A stretch of 64,000 bases of DNA from Calothrix sp. HK-06 (lineage in GTDB: Bacteria > Cyanobacteriota > Cyanobacteriia > Cyanobacteriales > Nostocaceae): the NCBI RefSeq assembly GCF_001904745.1, contig NZ_MRCD01000011.1, positions 62,001 through 126,000 of the forward strand. The letters run 5' to 3'. Below the pieces are notes generated by a model. It was given only the letters and a program-made list of their open reading frames with translations, ran no database searches and was not told the origin of the DNA. Positions 9,766 through 18,293 of this stretch are shown here, in pieces. Position 1 is the stretch's first letter. Each line of letters opens with the position of its first letter. The translations under genes were made by a program, and so were the position numbers.

Positions 9766-11148
9766 TTATTTGTTTCCACACCCAAAAATTAGAGGTGAGG
9801 TTTCTAGCGCAAACTCAGATTGTATAAGATGCGAAATGTAGTTATTTTTTTCAGGAAGAGCAAAATCCATAAGAGTATTGATAACATTTTTCCCAATTTT
9901 TACATTTTGAGGATTTGGATGTCCTATCTTCAACAATATTTCAGAAAGTAGTATGGAAGGACGGGAATGAACACTAAAACTCAATCTATCTTCACCAGCA
10001 AAGCGTATATACCAATCATAATCTTGTAAAGTTTCAAGGGCAATTTTTTTTGTTCCTTCAAGGACTTCAACATGTTCAATATTAGAGTTAAATAAATTTC
10101 TGAAATCTTCTAACCCGTCATCCCAAATCATTTGATTCTCTGAAAATAGAACTTGGGTTTCAGGCTGTTTTTGTAACTCTAAACCTTTACGAAGACTGCG
10201 ATATAACAAAACATACTGATAAAGAATCTCAGGCATCTCTACACCGAGAGCATATAAACTAAGTCCTTTACAGAACGCATCAGCCTCATGACATATTTCA
10301 TTGATTAATGTAGTAATCTCTTTAACTGCAAAACTCGTATAATCTCCTCCTTTGGCTTCAAATGCATCAGCCTTAGCTCTTACGCTAAAAGCCAGAGCAA
10401 CAAATAATGGTAATCTTTCAGCTTTTCCTGGTTCAATGCGATTGAGTTGAGTACGTAGCCATGCTTCCAAATCTTCTGCTCTTTCAATTAACTGGTCTGC
10501 TTCTGTTAACTCAGGTAATATGTATGTAAATCGTTCATATGCCTTCAGAAGCTTAAAAGTCCGGGTTTCAAACTCTTCTCGTTTTCTTAACGCCTCTATA
10601 TCTTTAACCTCTTCAATGACTTGTTGAAATCCTGTACGCATCTCCTCACGGAGTATATTCATTTTTTTTGCAATGTCATTTTGGCTTGAAACGAGTAGCT
10701 CAAGTGTACGATGCTGTACTGTTAAAGCACTTTTAATGCTATTAAAACTTGCTTGTATTTGTTCGTGAATAATATTAAAAGCCGTTTGGACTTCTTCGTT
10801 GTTCCGTTCTAATTTGTTTTCTAGCTTTTCAATTCCTGATTGAACTTCCTGATGAATGTTTCCTAATTTTTTTTTAACCTTACGAAGCTGAGTGGCATTG
10901 TAGATACCAACACCAAGATTAAGAATATTTAATCCAAGACTAACAATGTTTAACATATCAAAACCTGGTTGAACAGATTGAATCGTTTCTCCACTTGCGC
11001 GATGACGTGTACACCAAGTACCCGCTCTACCAACAACAACTTCATAGTCAGAAGCATCTTCCCCCTTAAATAAATATGGTTCTGGTTTTTGAGTAAAAGA
11101 ATTGAGCATGTTAAGTTGCCACAGTACACTTACTTTTAGTATTCCCAC
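9766..11148 (-). CDS. Unrecognised coiled-coil protein with a hydrophobic segment
   Basis: I do not recognise a named family. The 460-residue product has an N-terminal region with VVVGRAGTWCTRHRASGE (about residues 37-54), then a hydrophobic, Gly/Leu-rich stretch FDMLNIVSLGLNILNLGVGI (about 63-82). A long heptad-rich coiled coil follows (about 90-200; LENKLERNNEEVQ, NIIHEQIQASF), then a helical C-terminal half. A single hydrophobic segment followed by a long coiled coil recalls helical pore-forming or membrane-tethered effectors, but that is only a structural analogy. The start may be the Met at residue 14. No GGCGCC occurs inside it. Confidence 0.6.
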   Translation of the reverse strand: MGILKVSVLWQLNMLNSFTQKPEPYLFKGEDASDYEVVVGRAGTWCTRHRASGETIQSVQPGFDMLNIVSLGLNILNLGVGIYNATQLRKVKKKLGNIHQEVQSGIEKLENKLERNNEEVQTAFNIIHEQIQASFNSIKSALTVQHRTLELLVSSQNDIAKKMNILREEMRTGFQQVIEEVKDIEALRKREEFETRTFKLLKAYERFTYILPELTEADQLIERAEDLEAWLRTQLNRIEPGKAERLPLFVALAFSVRAKADAFEAKGGDYTSFAVKEITTLINEICHEADAFCKGLSLYALGVEMPEILYQYVLLYRSLRKGLELQKQPETQVLFSENQMIWDDGLEDFRNLFNSNIEHVEVLEGTKKIALETLQDYDWYIRFAGEDRLSFSVHSRPSILLSEILLKIGHPNPQNVKIGKNVINTLMDFALPEKNNYISHLIQSEFALETSPLIFGCGNK

Positions 11149-11301
11149 AAACTCTCACAGTTTATCGCTTAATGCTAGGCAAATTTCTACATCTAGATTG
11201 TAAGCCACAAATAAGTTTGATATTTAATTAAATTAGAAATCTAAATTGAATTAGAAATTTCAAAAATAGCTTTAATTGTATTCTAAATAATATTTTTATA
11301 T

Positions 11302-11600
11302 TTATTCAGTATTTTTAAGGATATTACGAAGTCTAATGACATAAGTATTTTCCGAAGGAAAATTAAGATAATCATTATCTGGGCAAGCTATGCAAAGAAA
11401 GTTTAAATAGCTAATTGCCATTTTTTGTTTTTGTCTTACTTTGTTAATTATTGTTAGCGGCGCCAATATTTCGGAAGCAAGAAGAACTAGGACACCTTCA
11501 CAATCATAAATACAACCTTTAACTGTACTTATATTTGATGCTACGAAAATACCTTGTATAGCTGCCCATATTAGAGCAGCTTGGGAGCAAGGTAAACCAT
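11302..11600 (-). pseudogene. Open reading remnant without a start, unrecognised
   Basis: A minus-strand frame is open for about 99 codons up to the stop at 11302 and has no Met until its second half. It reads GLPCSQAALIWAAIQGIFVA near the start and ISYLNFLCIACPDNDYLNF later. It is bounded on its 5' side by a NucA/NucB remnant on the opposite strand. The composition looks protein-like, but I cannot assign a family. It contains GGCGCC at about 11459. Confidence 0.3.
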
Positions 11601-11605
11601 CAATC

Positions 11606-11900
11606 TTGACTTACGACGGTGGAGCAGGCCCAAAGCGCACAGCAAGACGTAACGCAGCATGTTCTGTATCGCGTGAGAGTATAAGAAATGCAGGTTTGAA
11701 AGACATGGAATGCGACGAATACCCACCAGCTATGAGTTTGGAAGGTAATTTTGGTGCTAGTGTGCGTGCGGCACCGTCGTCGTTGTGAACAACGTAGTTA
11801 AGGTGGAACAATGGGTAGTTTTGTGAGAACAAACAACTTAAAGTTAGGTGACAAATTTGAAGTCCAGATTGTTGGACAAAATTCATGCCTCGGTAATTAG
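11606..11900 (+). pseudogene. Broken NucA/NucB-type deoxyribonuclease
   Basis: The plus strand reads LTYDGGAGPKRTARRNAAC and MECDEYPPAMSLEGNFGASV, which are hallmarks of the NucA/NucB secreted DNase family. After a stop and frame disruption near 11787-11812 another frame resumes with GTMGSFVRTNNLKLGDKFEV, again family-like, ending at 11900. The N-terminal part is also missing. With an interrupted frame and no start it cannot be functional. Such nucleases often form the toxin tip of polymorphic toxins, which may be its source, but no toxin body remains here. Confidence 0.6.
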
Positions 11901-12267
11901 TTAGAAGTAATCTCGATTGCTCTGTGATACCGATGTATCCATGTATCCTTATGTTGCCGAGCGCCACTTAAGTAATAAATAAAGCAGACGGCGCCGCACT
12001 GCAAGCGACAAAGAAACCGAATTGATTACACAAGAGACTGCTGGAGCTATCGCGCATAATAAATCGTTAATTCTGTCTATCCTAATATTTCTGCGCTTGG
12101 ATTATGAGTAAACAGATAATGGCGAAATCCATTTAAATTTTCTGAGCAAAGAACAATGCGAACAAATAAGGTTTAGTCACATATCCACCATTAGCATTTA
12201 ATATTTTTACTACAATAGTCGTCGTAAAAAATTAACGAAAACGTTAAGAATACAAGCCGATAAATAT
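11901..12267. other. Gene-free stretch
   Basis: No gene is seen. One GGCGCC lies near 11991, and the repeated motif GTAATTAGTTAGAAGTA sits at about 11893. From here to 14626 no further GGCGCC occurs, which coincides with the glycosyltransferase and FkbM block. Confidence 0.4.
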
Positions 12268-13101
12268 CTACTCGGATTTTTGTCTCAAAGCATATAAACT
12301 AAAAATGTTAGAACCCTTGAATACGGGTTCCTGCTCTAATATAACCTTGCTGAATCCATTATTTTTAAGTATTTTTGCCATTTGATCAACTCTTCCATCT
12401 ACATCATGAACTTCAACAACCACTTGCTTTATCTTCTGCCAATCCTGCTCTTTAATTCCTAAAAATACATCTAATTCGCTTTTTTCGACATCAATTTTAA
12501 GCAAGTCTACTTTTTGAATATTATACTCTTGTAAAATATCCGATAAGGTTCTCATTTTACAAGTTACTCGCTCTACTTGAAAAGCTTTTTTTCCTTCTTG
12601 ATGTAAAATAATTGAACGCATAAATTTAGGAAGCCATCGCAGTCGGCGAATGCGAGGTGGTGCTTCATAAATATTATTTATAATAGCTGATTTAAGCTGA
12701 TTTTGCAACTGTTTTGCATCTTCTGGAAAGGCATTAGACAAAGCTGTCGCGTTAGGATAGTAGTCAAATTGAGTAATCTTTGACTCATCAGAAATTCCAC
12801 AGGGGAAAACCTTGATTTTTTCTAAATTGAAACGTTGAGCATTAGCTTGCAATACATTAAAAATTGCTGGAATAGGCTCGAAAGCAAAGATATTCACATT
12901 TTTATTACAGGATTCATACACTGACAGAGAAAACAAGCCAATATTAGCTCCGACATCAAATACAGTATCTCCTGGATGCAAAACGATTTCGTTCTTAAAA
13001 TATTCGTTAACTTGTTCATAAAGAACTAAGGCTTCTTCTTTACTAATGACGAATATTTTCAAGCCATTTGGAAGTATAGTTTCAGAGATTAAATTAGACA
13101 T
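12268..13101 (-). CDS. FkbM-family methyltransferase
   Basis: The 277-residue protein has the class I SAM-binding motif VFDVGANIGLFSLSVY (about residues 47-62), the acidic motif AFEPIPAIFNVLQAN, and the FkbM hallmark VDLLKIDVEKSELDVFLGI (about 200-218). FkbM enzymes are SAM-dependent O-methyltransferases, frequently acting on sugar hydroxyls of glycosides. It lies 29 bases downstream of a glycosyltransferase on the same strand, so the pair probably forms an operon in which a sugar is added and then O-methylated. No GGCGCC occurs in either gene. The substrate is unknown. Confidence 0.85.
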   Translation of the reverse strand: MSNLISETILPNGLKIFVISKEEALVLYEQVNEYFKNEIVLHPGDTVFDVGANIGLFSLSVYESCNKNVNIFAFEPIPAIFNVLQANAQRFNLEKIKVFPCGISDESKITQFDYYPNATALSNAFPEDAKQLQNQLKSAIINNIYEAPPRIRRLRWLPKFMRSIILHQEGKKAFQVERVTCKMRTLSDILQEYNIQKVDLLKIDVEKSELDVFLGIKEQDWQKIKQVVVEVHDVDGRVDQMAKILKNNGFSKVILEQEPVFKGSNIFSLYALRQKSE

Positions 13102-13130
13102 AACTCAATAACCTGTAAACATACTTGAGC

Positions 13131-14423
13131 TTAATTTATTGATAAATTCGAGCTAGCTAATACAGGTTTTCCCGTAGACACAACCTGTTCGATAATATCA
13201 GCAGCACTAGTAACTCCACCCGCCTGTTGATTAGCTTTTTGCAGTCTAATTGCATTTTTTTTATAAGAATCGTGTGTCAACACTTGTTTAATAGCAGTTC
13301 TTAATTTAGAAACGCTCAAATCCGACAGCTTTATCATTTCTCCACAACCAGTCCAGACAATACGTGCAGCTACTCCTGGTTGGTCATTAGCAATAGGAAT
13401 AGCGACCATAGGTACACCATTACCTAGCGATTCTAAAGTCGTATTTAACCCTGCATGAGTAATAGTGAGGCTCGCTTTTTGAAGCAATTCTAGTTGAGGC
13501 GCATATCCTACAACTAAAGGCGAACCAGGAAGCTCTGGTAAAGAGTCCTGGCTGATTCCACCACCAAGAGAAATTACTAATTGTGTATCCAATTCCGCAC
13601 ATGCTTCAGCAATAGTTTTAAAGACCTTCATCAGACGATTTTGTAAAGTTCCCATAGAAGCATAAATTAACGGTTGACCTGTTAATTTTTCAAATGGAAA
13701 ATCAGCAGAAGCTCTAGAAATTGGGTTATGGTAAGCACCAGTGAAATGAAAACATTCCGGCAAATTTACTCGTGGAAATTCAAACTCAGCAGGTTGCTGG
13801 CACAATTGAGCTAACTGCGAGTAACCATCATTCGGACTATAGTGTGGGGTTAAACTCCATTCACGTCGGTATTGGGTTATAACCTCTCGAATCGGCTTCC
13901 CAATTCGACGTAACAAAGCATAACCCATTCTGTTACGAATTTTCGCCCACCAAGCAGGGCTATAGTTCCAAGGAGTATTAAAAGGAGGAACGCTAATATC
14001 TTCGTTAACCATTAAGGCAGAAGACACGCTAATAAAGGGAATGTCTAAATATTCTGCAACAGTTCCTCCTGCTGGCGAAATTTGATCTACTAATAATGCG
14101 TCAATACCAGTATTTTTCACTGCTTCCGGTGCTTTTTGAAGGAAAATATCTGTCGCTTTCTGTATTACATCTACGGTGTATCGCAATGCAGCTAATCCGC
14201 TTAATTTTCCAAGTTCGTCGAATAATTGCGCCATAGTTCCATACGGATATTCTGACTCTGCGAACGCCTTAAAATCTAATCCTGCTGAATTAGCTTTTTT
14301 TTCAGCGTCAAGAATTCCAACTACGGTTACTCGATGTCCCCGTCTTTGAAGTTCGTATCCCAATGTTGTCATCGGATTGAGGTGACCTGTTGAAGCTGGG
14401 CATATAATACCAAAGTGAGTCAT
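13131..14423 (-). CDS. GT1/MGT-family glycosyltransferase (UDP-sugar type)
   Basis: The 430-residue protein has the GT-B layout: an N-terminal acceptor domain starting THFGIICPASTGHLNP with the GHLNP motif, and a C-terminal donor-binding signature ITHAGLNTTLESLGNGVP (about residues 340-357) followed by NDQPGVAARI. Such enzymes glucosylate or glycosylate small hydrophobic acceptors; zeaxanthin glucosyltransferase CrtX and macrolide glycosyltransferases are relatives. With the downstream FkbM gene it could make an O-methylated glycoside such as a decorated carotenoid or secondary metabolite, but nothing here fixes the acceptor. The length is normal and the frame intact. Confidence 0.85.
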   Translation of the reverse strand: MTHFGIICPASTGHLNPMTTLGYELQRRGHRVTVVGILDAEKKANSAGLDFKAFAESEYPYGTMAQLFDELGKLSGLAALRYTVDVIQKATDIFLQKAPEAVKNTGIDALLVDQISPAGGTVAEYLDIPFISVSSALMVNEDISVPPFNTPWNYSPAWWAKIRNRMGYALLRRIGKPIREVITQYRREWSLTPHYSPNDGYSQLAQLCQQPAEFEFPRVNLPECFHFTGAYHNPISRASADFPFEKLTGQPLIYASMGTLQNRLMKVFKTIAEACAELDTQLVISLGGGISQDSLPELPGSPLVVGYAPQLELLQKASLTITHAGLNTTLESLGNGVPMVAIPIANDQPGVAARIVWTGCGEMIKLSDLSVSKLRTAIKQVLTHDSYKKNAIRLQKANQQAGGVTSAADIIEQVVSTGKPVLASSNLSIN

Positions 14424-15008
14424 AGTAGATGTTTTCCCGTAAAATATAAAGTAAAACTAAGCAATTGTGGCTTTTATATAAGCTATTATTTTGCTTAATT
14501 TTATGATTAATCGGTCTGAAAATGAAAACCTTAATCAAAAACTTATATTTATATACTGTAGAGACTTCTATTTTTGTGTTTGAATATCATGATATTGAGT
14601 ACTGATGTTCGCACTCTTATAGACGGCGCCGCTTTCGGGAGCAAGCAGTGCTTTCAAGGTCTGACACAGCATGGTGCCAACTCAATCATTCATCACTCCA
14701 CCCACAATTCGGGCATATGTATTGCTCCTTTATAAGTTCAATCCTTTCAAACTTGTGATTGCAGTCAGGACAGGCGCCTGTAAACAAAGGATGCTCCTGA
14801 AAGCAGTGCTAACTTTTCTTCAATAGTCCGATTCTGTAATGCTTGTTTGATGACTTGTCCGTTATAAAGGGCGCCTATTTCAGGAGCATAGTATATACAT
14901 GGGTTTTGTTCTAGACTATTAGGTAATACCTCACAAGACAAAAAAGGATTATCACAGTAGAAGCGACAGCTAAGGCATTGTGGTAATTAATGTACCGTGT
15001 GAGGTTTA
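14424..15008. other. Region of gene shards separated by GGCGCC
   Basis: Two minus-strand shards are readable. One (14686-14778) is a zinc-ribbon tail, described separately. The other starts inside GGCGCC at about 14876 and reads GALYNGQVIKQALQNR then EEKLALLSGAS down to about 14790; I do not recognise its family. GGCGCC occurs near 14626, 14773 and 14871. No intact gene is seen. Confidence 0.4.
14686..14778 (-). pseudogene. Zinc-ribbon protein fragment
   Basis: Starting inside a GGCGCC (about 14773-14778), the minus strand reads CPDCNHKFERIELIKE and QYICPNCGWSDE, ending in a stop at 14686. Two CxxC pairs 21 residues apart form a zinc ribbon. Everything upstream of the first CxxC is missing, and there is no start codon. 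It is one of several protein shards here that begin at a GGCGCC hexamer. Confidence 0.5.
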
Positions 15009-15216
15009 ATCATACTAGTAGATATGTTTTATCAACCGTAGCATTGACGGTTGATACCTGTCTGTTGTGGAAAACGCTTATTCAAGTGGCGCCTGTCTTG
15101 TAATTGAAGCACCCCAGAAAGTGTGAACAAATTGTTCACATCGATATTATTGTCAGGCATGGCACCGGACATATCTATACAAGCATGTTTAAAGACTGTT
15201 TTAGGAAGGCGCCTGT
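15009..15216. repeat. Dispersed structured repeat, copy 1
   Basis: About 205 bp here align with 45371-45578 in the same orientation, with roughly three quarters of positions shared by eye. Shared features are a hairpin with arms TATCAACCGT and ACGGTTGATA around a 7-base loop (15030-15056), a GGCGCC near 15089, and the 19-base palindrome TGTGAACAAATTGTTCACA near 15122-15140. GGCACC near 15163 corresponds to GGCGCC in the other copy. No protein is supported. It could be a non-autonomous element, a protein-binding array or an RNA. Confidence 0.65.
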
Positions 15217-15240
15217 TCAACAGGTGAAAATCGCAGTTAG

Positions 15241-15829
15241 TTAGACATAACAAACCTGATAATGAAGTTCAGCAAAGCAATCTCCATACATTATTGCGTC
15301 TAAAAGTTTTAACGGAGGAGTGGTAATTCTACGTGGTAATAAAGGTGCCCCACTGCCGAGCGTTACCGAGGCAACAGAAACAATAATCTCATCAAGTAAT
15401 CTACAATCGTAAAATTGCCCGACTAAATCGCCTCCACCTACTAACCAAATATTTTTATTACCTGCCACAGCAAGCATTTCTTGATGAAATTGTCTAAGAG
15501 GATGTTTGAAAAGTATTAATATTTACCAAAACCTAACCCCTAACCCCTTCCCTACGAGGGAAGGGGAACGATAATATAAGGTTTTTAAAGCCTCTCCCCG
15601 ATACGGGGAGAGGTTTGGAGAGGGGTTTGATGTATATTTTTAGACTTTTCAAACAACCTCTAACATCTCCCTTAACAAATCGAATATCTGCTCCTTGAAT
15701 CGAAGGCAAAGTGCGAGATGAGAAAACCCAAGTTGGTTGTTCATATGGCCATGCTTGTGAATGCTCTGCATTTTCGTTAGTTTGGTGATTTAAAAGCCAT
15801 TCATAAGTTGTTGAACCCCATACTCTCAT
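15241..15829 (-). pseudogene. RibD/DHFR-like reductase gene, split by a MITE and N-terminally truncated
   Basis: The two halves read MRVWGSTTYEWLL … GADIRFVKGDV and FHQEMLAVAGNKNIWLVGGG … DEIIVSVASVTLGSGAPLLP. This is the second half of the dihydrofolate-reductase-like (RibD C-terminal) family, with the GGGDLVGQF nucleotide-binding turn. The frame is interrupted at 15498-15660 by a 163-bp insertion; removing it together with one TTA copy rejoins RFVKGDV and FHQEM in frame. The normal N-terminal 70 or so residues are also absent. It is a double casualty, and the reductase is not expected to be active. Confidence 0.75.
15498..15660. mobile_element. 163-bp MITE with 3-bp target duplication
   Basis: The ends are imperfect inverted repeats: GAGGATGTTTGAAAAGT at the left and ACTTTTCAAACAACCTC at the right. 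The direct repeat TAA flanks the element at 15495-15497 and 15661-15663. Inside are paired GC-rich palindromes (CCCTTCCCTACGAGGGAAGG and CTCTCCCCGATACGGGGAGAG) typical of cyanobacterial interspersed repeats. It interrupts the RibD/DHFR-like gene. A 3-bp TNA duplication fits mobilisation by an IS5-group transposase, which is an inference from known duplication lengths. Confidence 0.8.
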
Positions 15830-15847
15830 CAGGTAAGTAGTTGTGGT

Positions 15848-16075
15848 TTCTGGTCAGGTAGTGATAGTGTAGAACCTATTTTCTATGCCTATGCTTATCC
15901 AACACCATCCGGTTTTAAGGATTATTCAATTGAGCCAAAAGAAGCAAGTTATAGTGATGAACTAGGGGAATTTATATTGCCTTACGATGCAGTGCGAACA
16001 GCTTTGTCACCCGACGAGCTATTACTAACTTTTTTGCAAAGTACTTACCTTGCTGCTGCAAACCTTGGAGAGTGA
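15848..16075 (+). pseudogene. DUF5996 protein fragment (C-terminal part)
   Basis: The plus strand reads FWSGSDSVEPIFYAYAYPTP, then ELGEFILPYDAVRTALSP and LLTFLQSTYLAAANLGE before the stop at 16075. This is the conserved C-terminal third of DUF5996 proteins, whose function is unknown. Upstream sequence is the RibD-like remnant on the other strand, so about 200 N-terminal residues were lost at the junction near 15845. No start codon is available. Confidence 0.7.
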
Positions 16076-16456
16076 GATCGGGCTACACTAGAGCGTACAC
16101 AAGTAATTAGTTAGAAGTACTCAAATGGCGCCTGTATTCACAACCAATGTATCGGCGCCAGGAAATAAAATATTGTTTATTTCTGAGTTGGAATCGTTTA
16201 AAAATGGCATTATATATGATGGCAAGACTTACTGGTGTTTATCTACATTTAAGCGATTAAAGCATCATTCTCAAACCCACTTCACAAACCAACGGCGCCT
16301 GAATTATCTAACTGTAATATTATCAATACATTAGAACTATCACTTCTTGCTTCTCCTCTCTAACCTTCACACAGGCTCAATAAAGAATATAAGCTGAGTA
16401 AATATAGTTCAAATTGTCCGCTACAGGATGCACGTGCAACCAGACTGGTACTTCAT
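16076..16456. other. Short intergenic stretch with three GGCGCC sites
   Basis: GGCGCC occurs near 16127, 16154 and 16294, and the motif GTAATTAGTTAGAAGTA near 16101. A 69-codon frame (16125-16334) has a protein-like middle (ISELESFKNGIIYDGKTYW) but no recognisable family or ribosome site. I regard it as a possible shard only. Confidence 0.3.
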
Positions 16457-16557
16457 GTGCAAATCAAGCATTACAGTTTTCGACCGTTACAAGAGAAAGC
16501 GGTTAAATCAATAGTCAATAGGGAATGTCGATTAATAATGATGCCTACTGGGAAATT
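16457..16557 (+). pseudogene. RecQ-type helicase N-terminal shard
   Basis: The plus strand reads KHYSFRPLQEKAVKSIVNRE and then LIMMPTGK. This is the Q-motif-like FRPLQ box and the beginning of Walker A (MPTGxGKS) of RecQ-family helicases. It stops within Walker A, where the 3' end of the alcohol dehydrogenase gene on the other strand begins. Only about 35 codons remain. A possible C-terminal part of a long RecQ-like helicase lies near 19629-20083. Confidence 0.5.
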
Positions 16558-16588
16558 AGGGAACCATTGGTTCCCATCACATCTTTGT

Positions 16589-17602
16589 TTACGAATGACT
16601 AATAACAATTTTTCCAAAGTGCTTTCCTTTTTCGAGCAATTCGTAAGCTCGCTTAACTTCTGCAAAAGGAATAGTTTCATCAATTACGGGTAAAAGACGG
16701 TGTAATGAAATGGCTTTTATCATTGCCTCAAACATTTCTCGGCTACCTACATAAATTCCTTGAACTCGTAGATGATTAAAAAATACGGATGCTGGAGTCA
16801 AGCCACCGGAACCAAAACCTGTAAGAACACCAATTGTACCAATATAACCACCCATGCGTGCGGAAGAAAGCGAGCGTGAAAATGTACCTTCTCCACCAAC
16901 TTCAACCACTTGGTCAACACCTATTCCATCAGTCAAAGAACGTGCTATCTCTTGCCATTCAGGGTTGGTACGATAGTTAATAGTTTCGTCGGCGCCAAGC
17001 GCGCGTGTACGTTCAAGTTTTTCATCACTACTTGAGGTAATAATTACTTTGGCGCCGAATAACTTAGCAAATTGGAGTGCAAATATGGAAACTCCTCCAG
17101 TACCAAGAGTTAAAACTGTTTGCCCAGGTATTAAGCCACCAGTAGTAAGTGAATTCCAAGCTGTTACAGCAGCGCAAGGAAGTGTTGCTGCTTCTTCATA
17201 AGTAAGATGTTCTGGTATCTTGACCCATGCATGTTCGGGTAGAGCAACATAAGAAGCTAACATCCCGTCAATTCCTCCCCCTAGAGCCGTGTTCATCATA
17301 TCCTCGGTCGGCGCCCCCTGAACCCAATCTCGAAAGAATGTACCAGCGACTCTATCACCGACTTTAAAAGCAGTCACATTTTCACCAATCTCAACTACTT
17401 CACTGGCGCCGTCAGAAACAGGAATTACCGGAATTTTTTGATTGCGAGCGTACCCTCCACGAAGAATCACTAGCTCCCAGTAATTCATAGAGTTTGCATG
17501 AATTCTTACCAGTACATCATTTGAAACAACTTTGGGGCCTGGTAAATCAACCAGTTTGAGTGCATCGAGAGAATTATGTCCAATAAGTTGGTATGCTTTC
17601 AT
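16589..17602 (-). CDS. NAD(P)-dependent medium-chain alcohol dehydrogenase
   Basis: The 337-residue protein has the MDR superfamily layout: an N-terminal GroES-like domain (LVRIHANSMNYWELVILRGG; VGDRVAGTFF) and a Rossmann domain with VLTLGTGGVSIFALQFAKLF (about 165-184) and an acidic/basic turn TSSSDEKLERTRALGAD. It probably reduces or oxidises small carbonyl or alcohol substrates with NAD(P)H. The length and ends are normal. A HxlR-type regulator is transcribed divergently 120-140 bases away, an arrangement often seen for inducible oxidoreductases responding to electrophiles. Four GGCGCC sites lie in the gene, unlike the imported blocks. Confidence 0.9.
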   Translation of the reverse strand: MKAYQLIGHNSLDALKLVDLPGPKVVSNDVLVRIHANSMNYWELVILRGGYARNQKIPVIPVSDGASEVVEIGENVTAFKVGDRVAGTFFRDWVQGAPTEDMMNTALGGGIDGMLASYVALPEHAWVKIPEHLTYEEAATLPCAAVTAWNSLTTGGLIPGQTVLTLGTGGVSIFALQFAKLFGAKVIITSSSDEKLERTRALGADETINYRTNPEWQEIARSLTDGIGVDQVVEVGGEGTFSRSLSSARMGGYIGTIGVLTGFGSGGLTPASVFFNHLRVQGIYVGSREMFEAMIKAISLHRLLPVIDETIPFAEVKRAYELLEKGKHFGKIVISHS

Positions 17603-17742
17603 TTTTTCTACCTCAACTTGTAAGCCTATTTTGTGTGCTGGTCATATTTTTTAAATATCACTTCCTCTATCTGTACCGGAAGTATTTACTTAAAAGTGCT
17701 ATACTTACCAAAAAGTGAAAAATGCTATTCAAGAGGGTTTCA
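17603..17742. promoter_or_regulatory. Divergent promoter region of the dehydrogenase and HxlR genes
   Basis: The 140-base gap holds AAGTAT … ATACTT arms (about 17679-17706) with further half-sites TTACTT and AAAGTG between them, giving a dyad of about 27 bases. HxlR-family proteins bind such AT-rich dyads in shared promoters. The operator assignment is an inference from position and symmetry. Confidence 0.4.
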
Positions 17743-18162
17743 ATGAGTCAGCCCAATGTTAATTGTGATTTTTCAAAACCCAATTACCAGGCTCAACCAG
17801 TCTTAGAGCGGATTGCCAAAATTGAAATATTTGATGAAACCTGCGAGGGACATCAAGCTCTCGAACAAATTGCCAACAAGTGGACGATATTGATTATTTA
17901 TGCTTTAACACAAGGTACAAAACGATACAGTGATTTAAAACGGCAGATTCAGGGTGTATCCCCCAAAATGCTGATTCAGAATCTTCGGCGTTTAGAAAAA
18001 TGTGGGTTAGTTAGCCGCAAGGTTTATCCTGTTGTGCCACCTCAAGTTGAATATTCTTTAACTCCTTTAGGAGAAACATTAGTTGAGCCGTTGGCAATTC
18101 TTTGTGATTGGGCTTGCCAGCATATACACGAGGTTAAAGCAGCTTATAAGAGTAACTTATAA
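17743..18162 (+). CDS. HxlR-family winged-helix transcriptional regulator
   Basis: The HxlR domain runs from about the Cys in DETCEGHQALEQIANKWTI to SLTPLGETLVEPLAIL. It includes the recognition region RYSDLKRQIQGVSPKMLIQN and the wing SRKVYPVVPPQVEYSLT. HxlR proteins are dimeric regulators, several sensing electrophiles or oxidants through Cys; here the Cys just before the domain and two Cys in the last helix (LCDWACQ) are candidates. The ATG at 17743 was chosen because AAGAGGG lies 6 bases upstream; an ATG at 17722 lacks this. It is divergent from the dehydrogenase, its likely target. Confidence 0.85.
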   Translation: MSQPNVNCDFSKPNYQAQPVLERIAKIEIFDETCEGHQALEQIANKWTILIIYALTQGTKRYSDLKRQIQGVSPKMLIQNLRRLEKCGLVSRKVYPVVPPQVEYSLTPLGETLVEPLAILCDWACQHIHEVKAAYKSNL

Positions 18163-18293
18163 ATTATCTACAGCGTGATTAGAAAAATACTGGCGCCTCT
18201 ATAATAAAGAACAAACCTTGATTAACTTGATATGTCTGATACGCAAAGAGTGCTAGTGCAAAGCTTAGTGAAAGGAGCGGCGCCTGGCCTTCC

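Noticed and set aside
15032-15253. 73-codon minus-strand frame across repeat copy 1
   Set aside because: The equivalent frame is not kept in copy 2, so it is not a gene.
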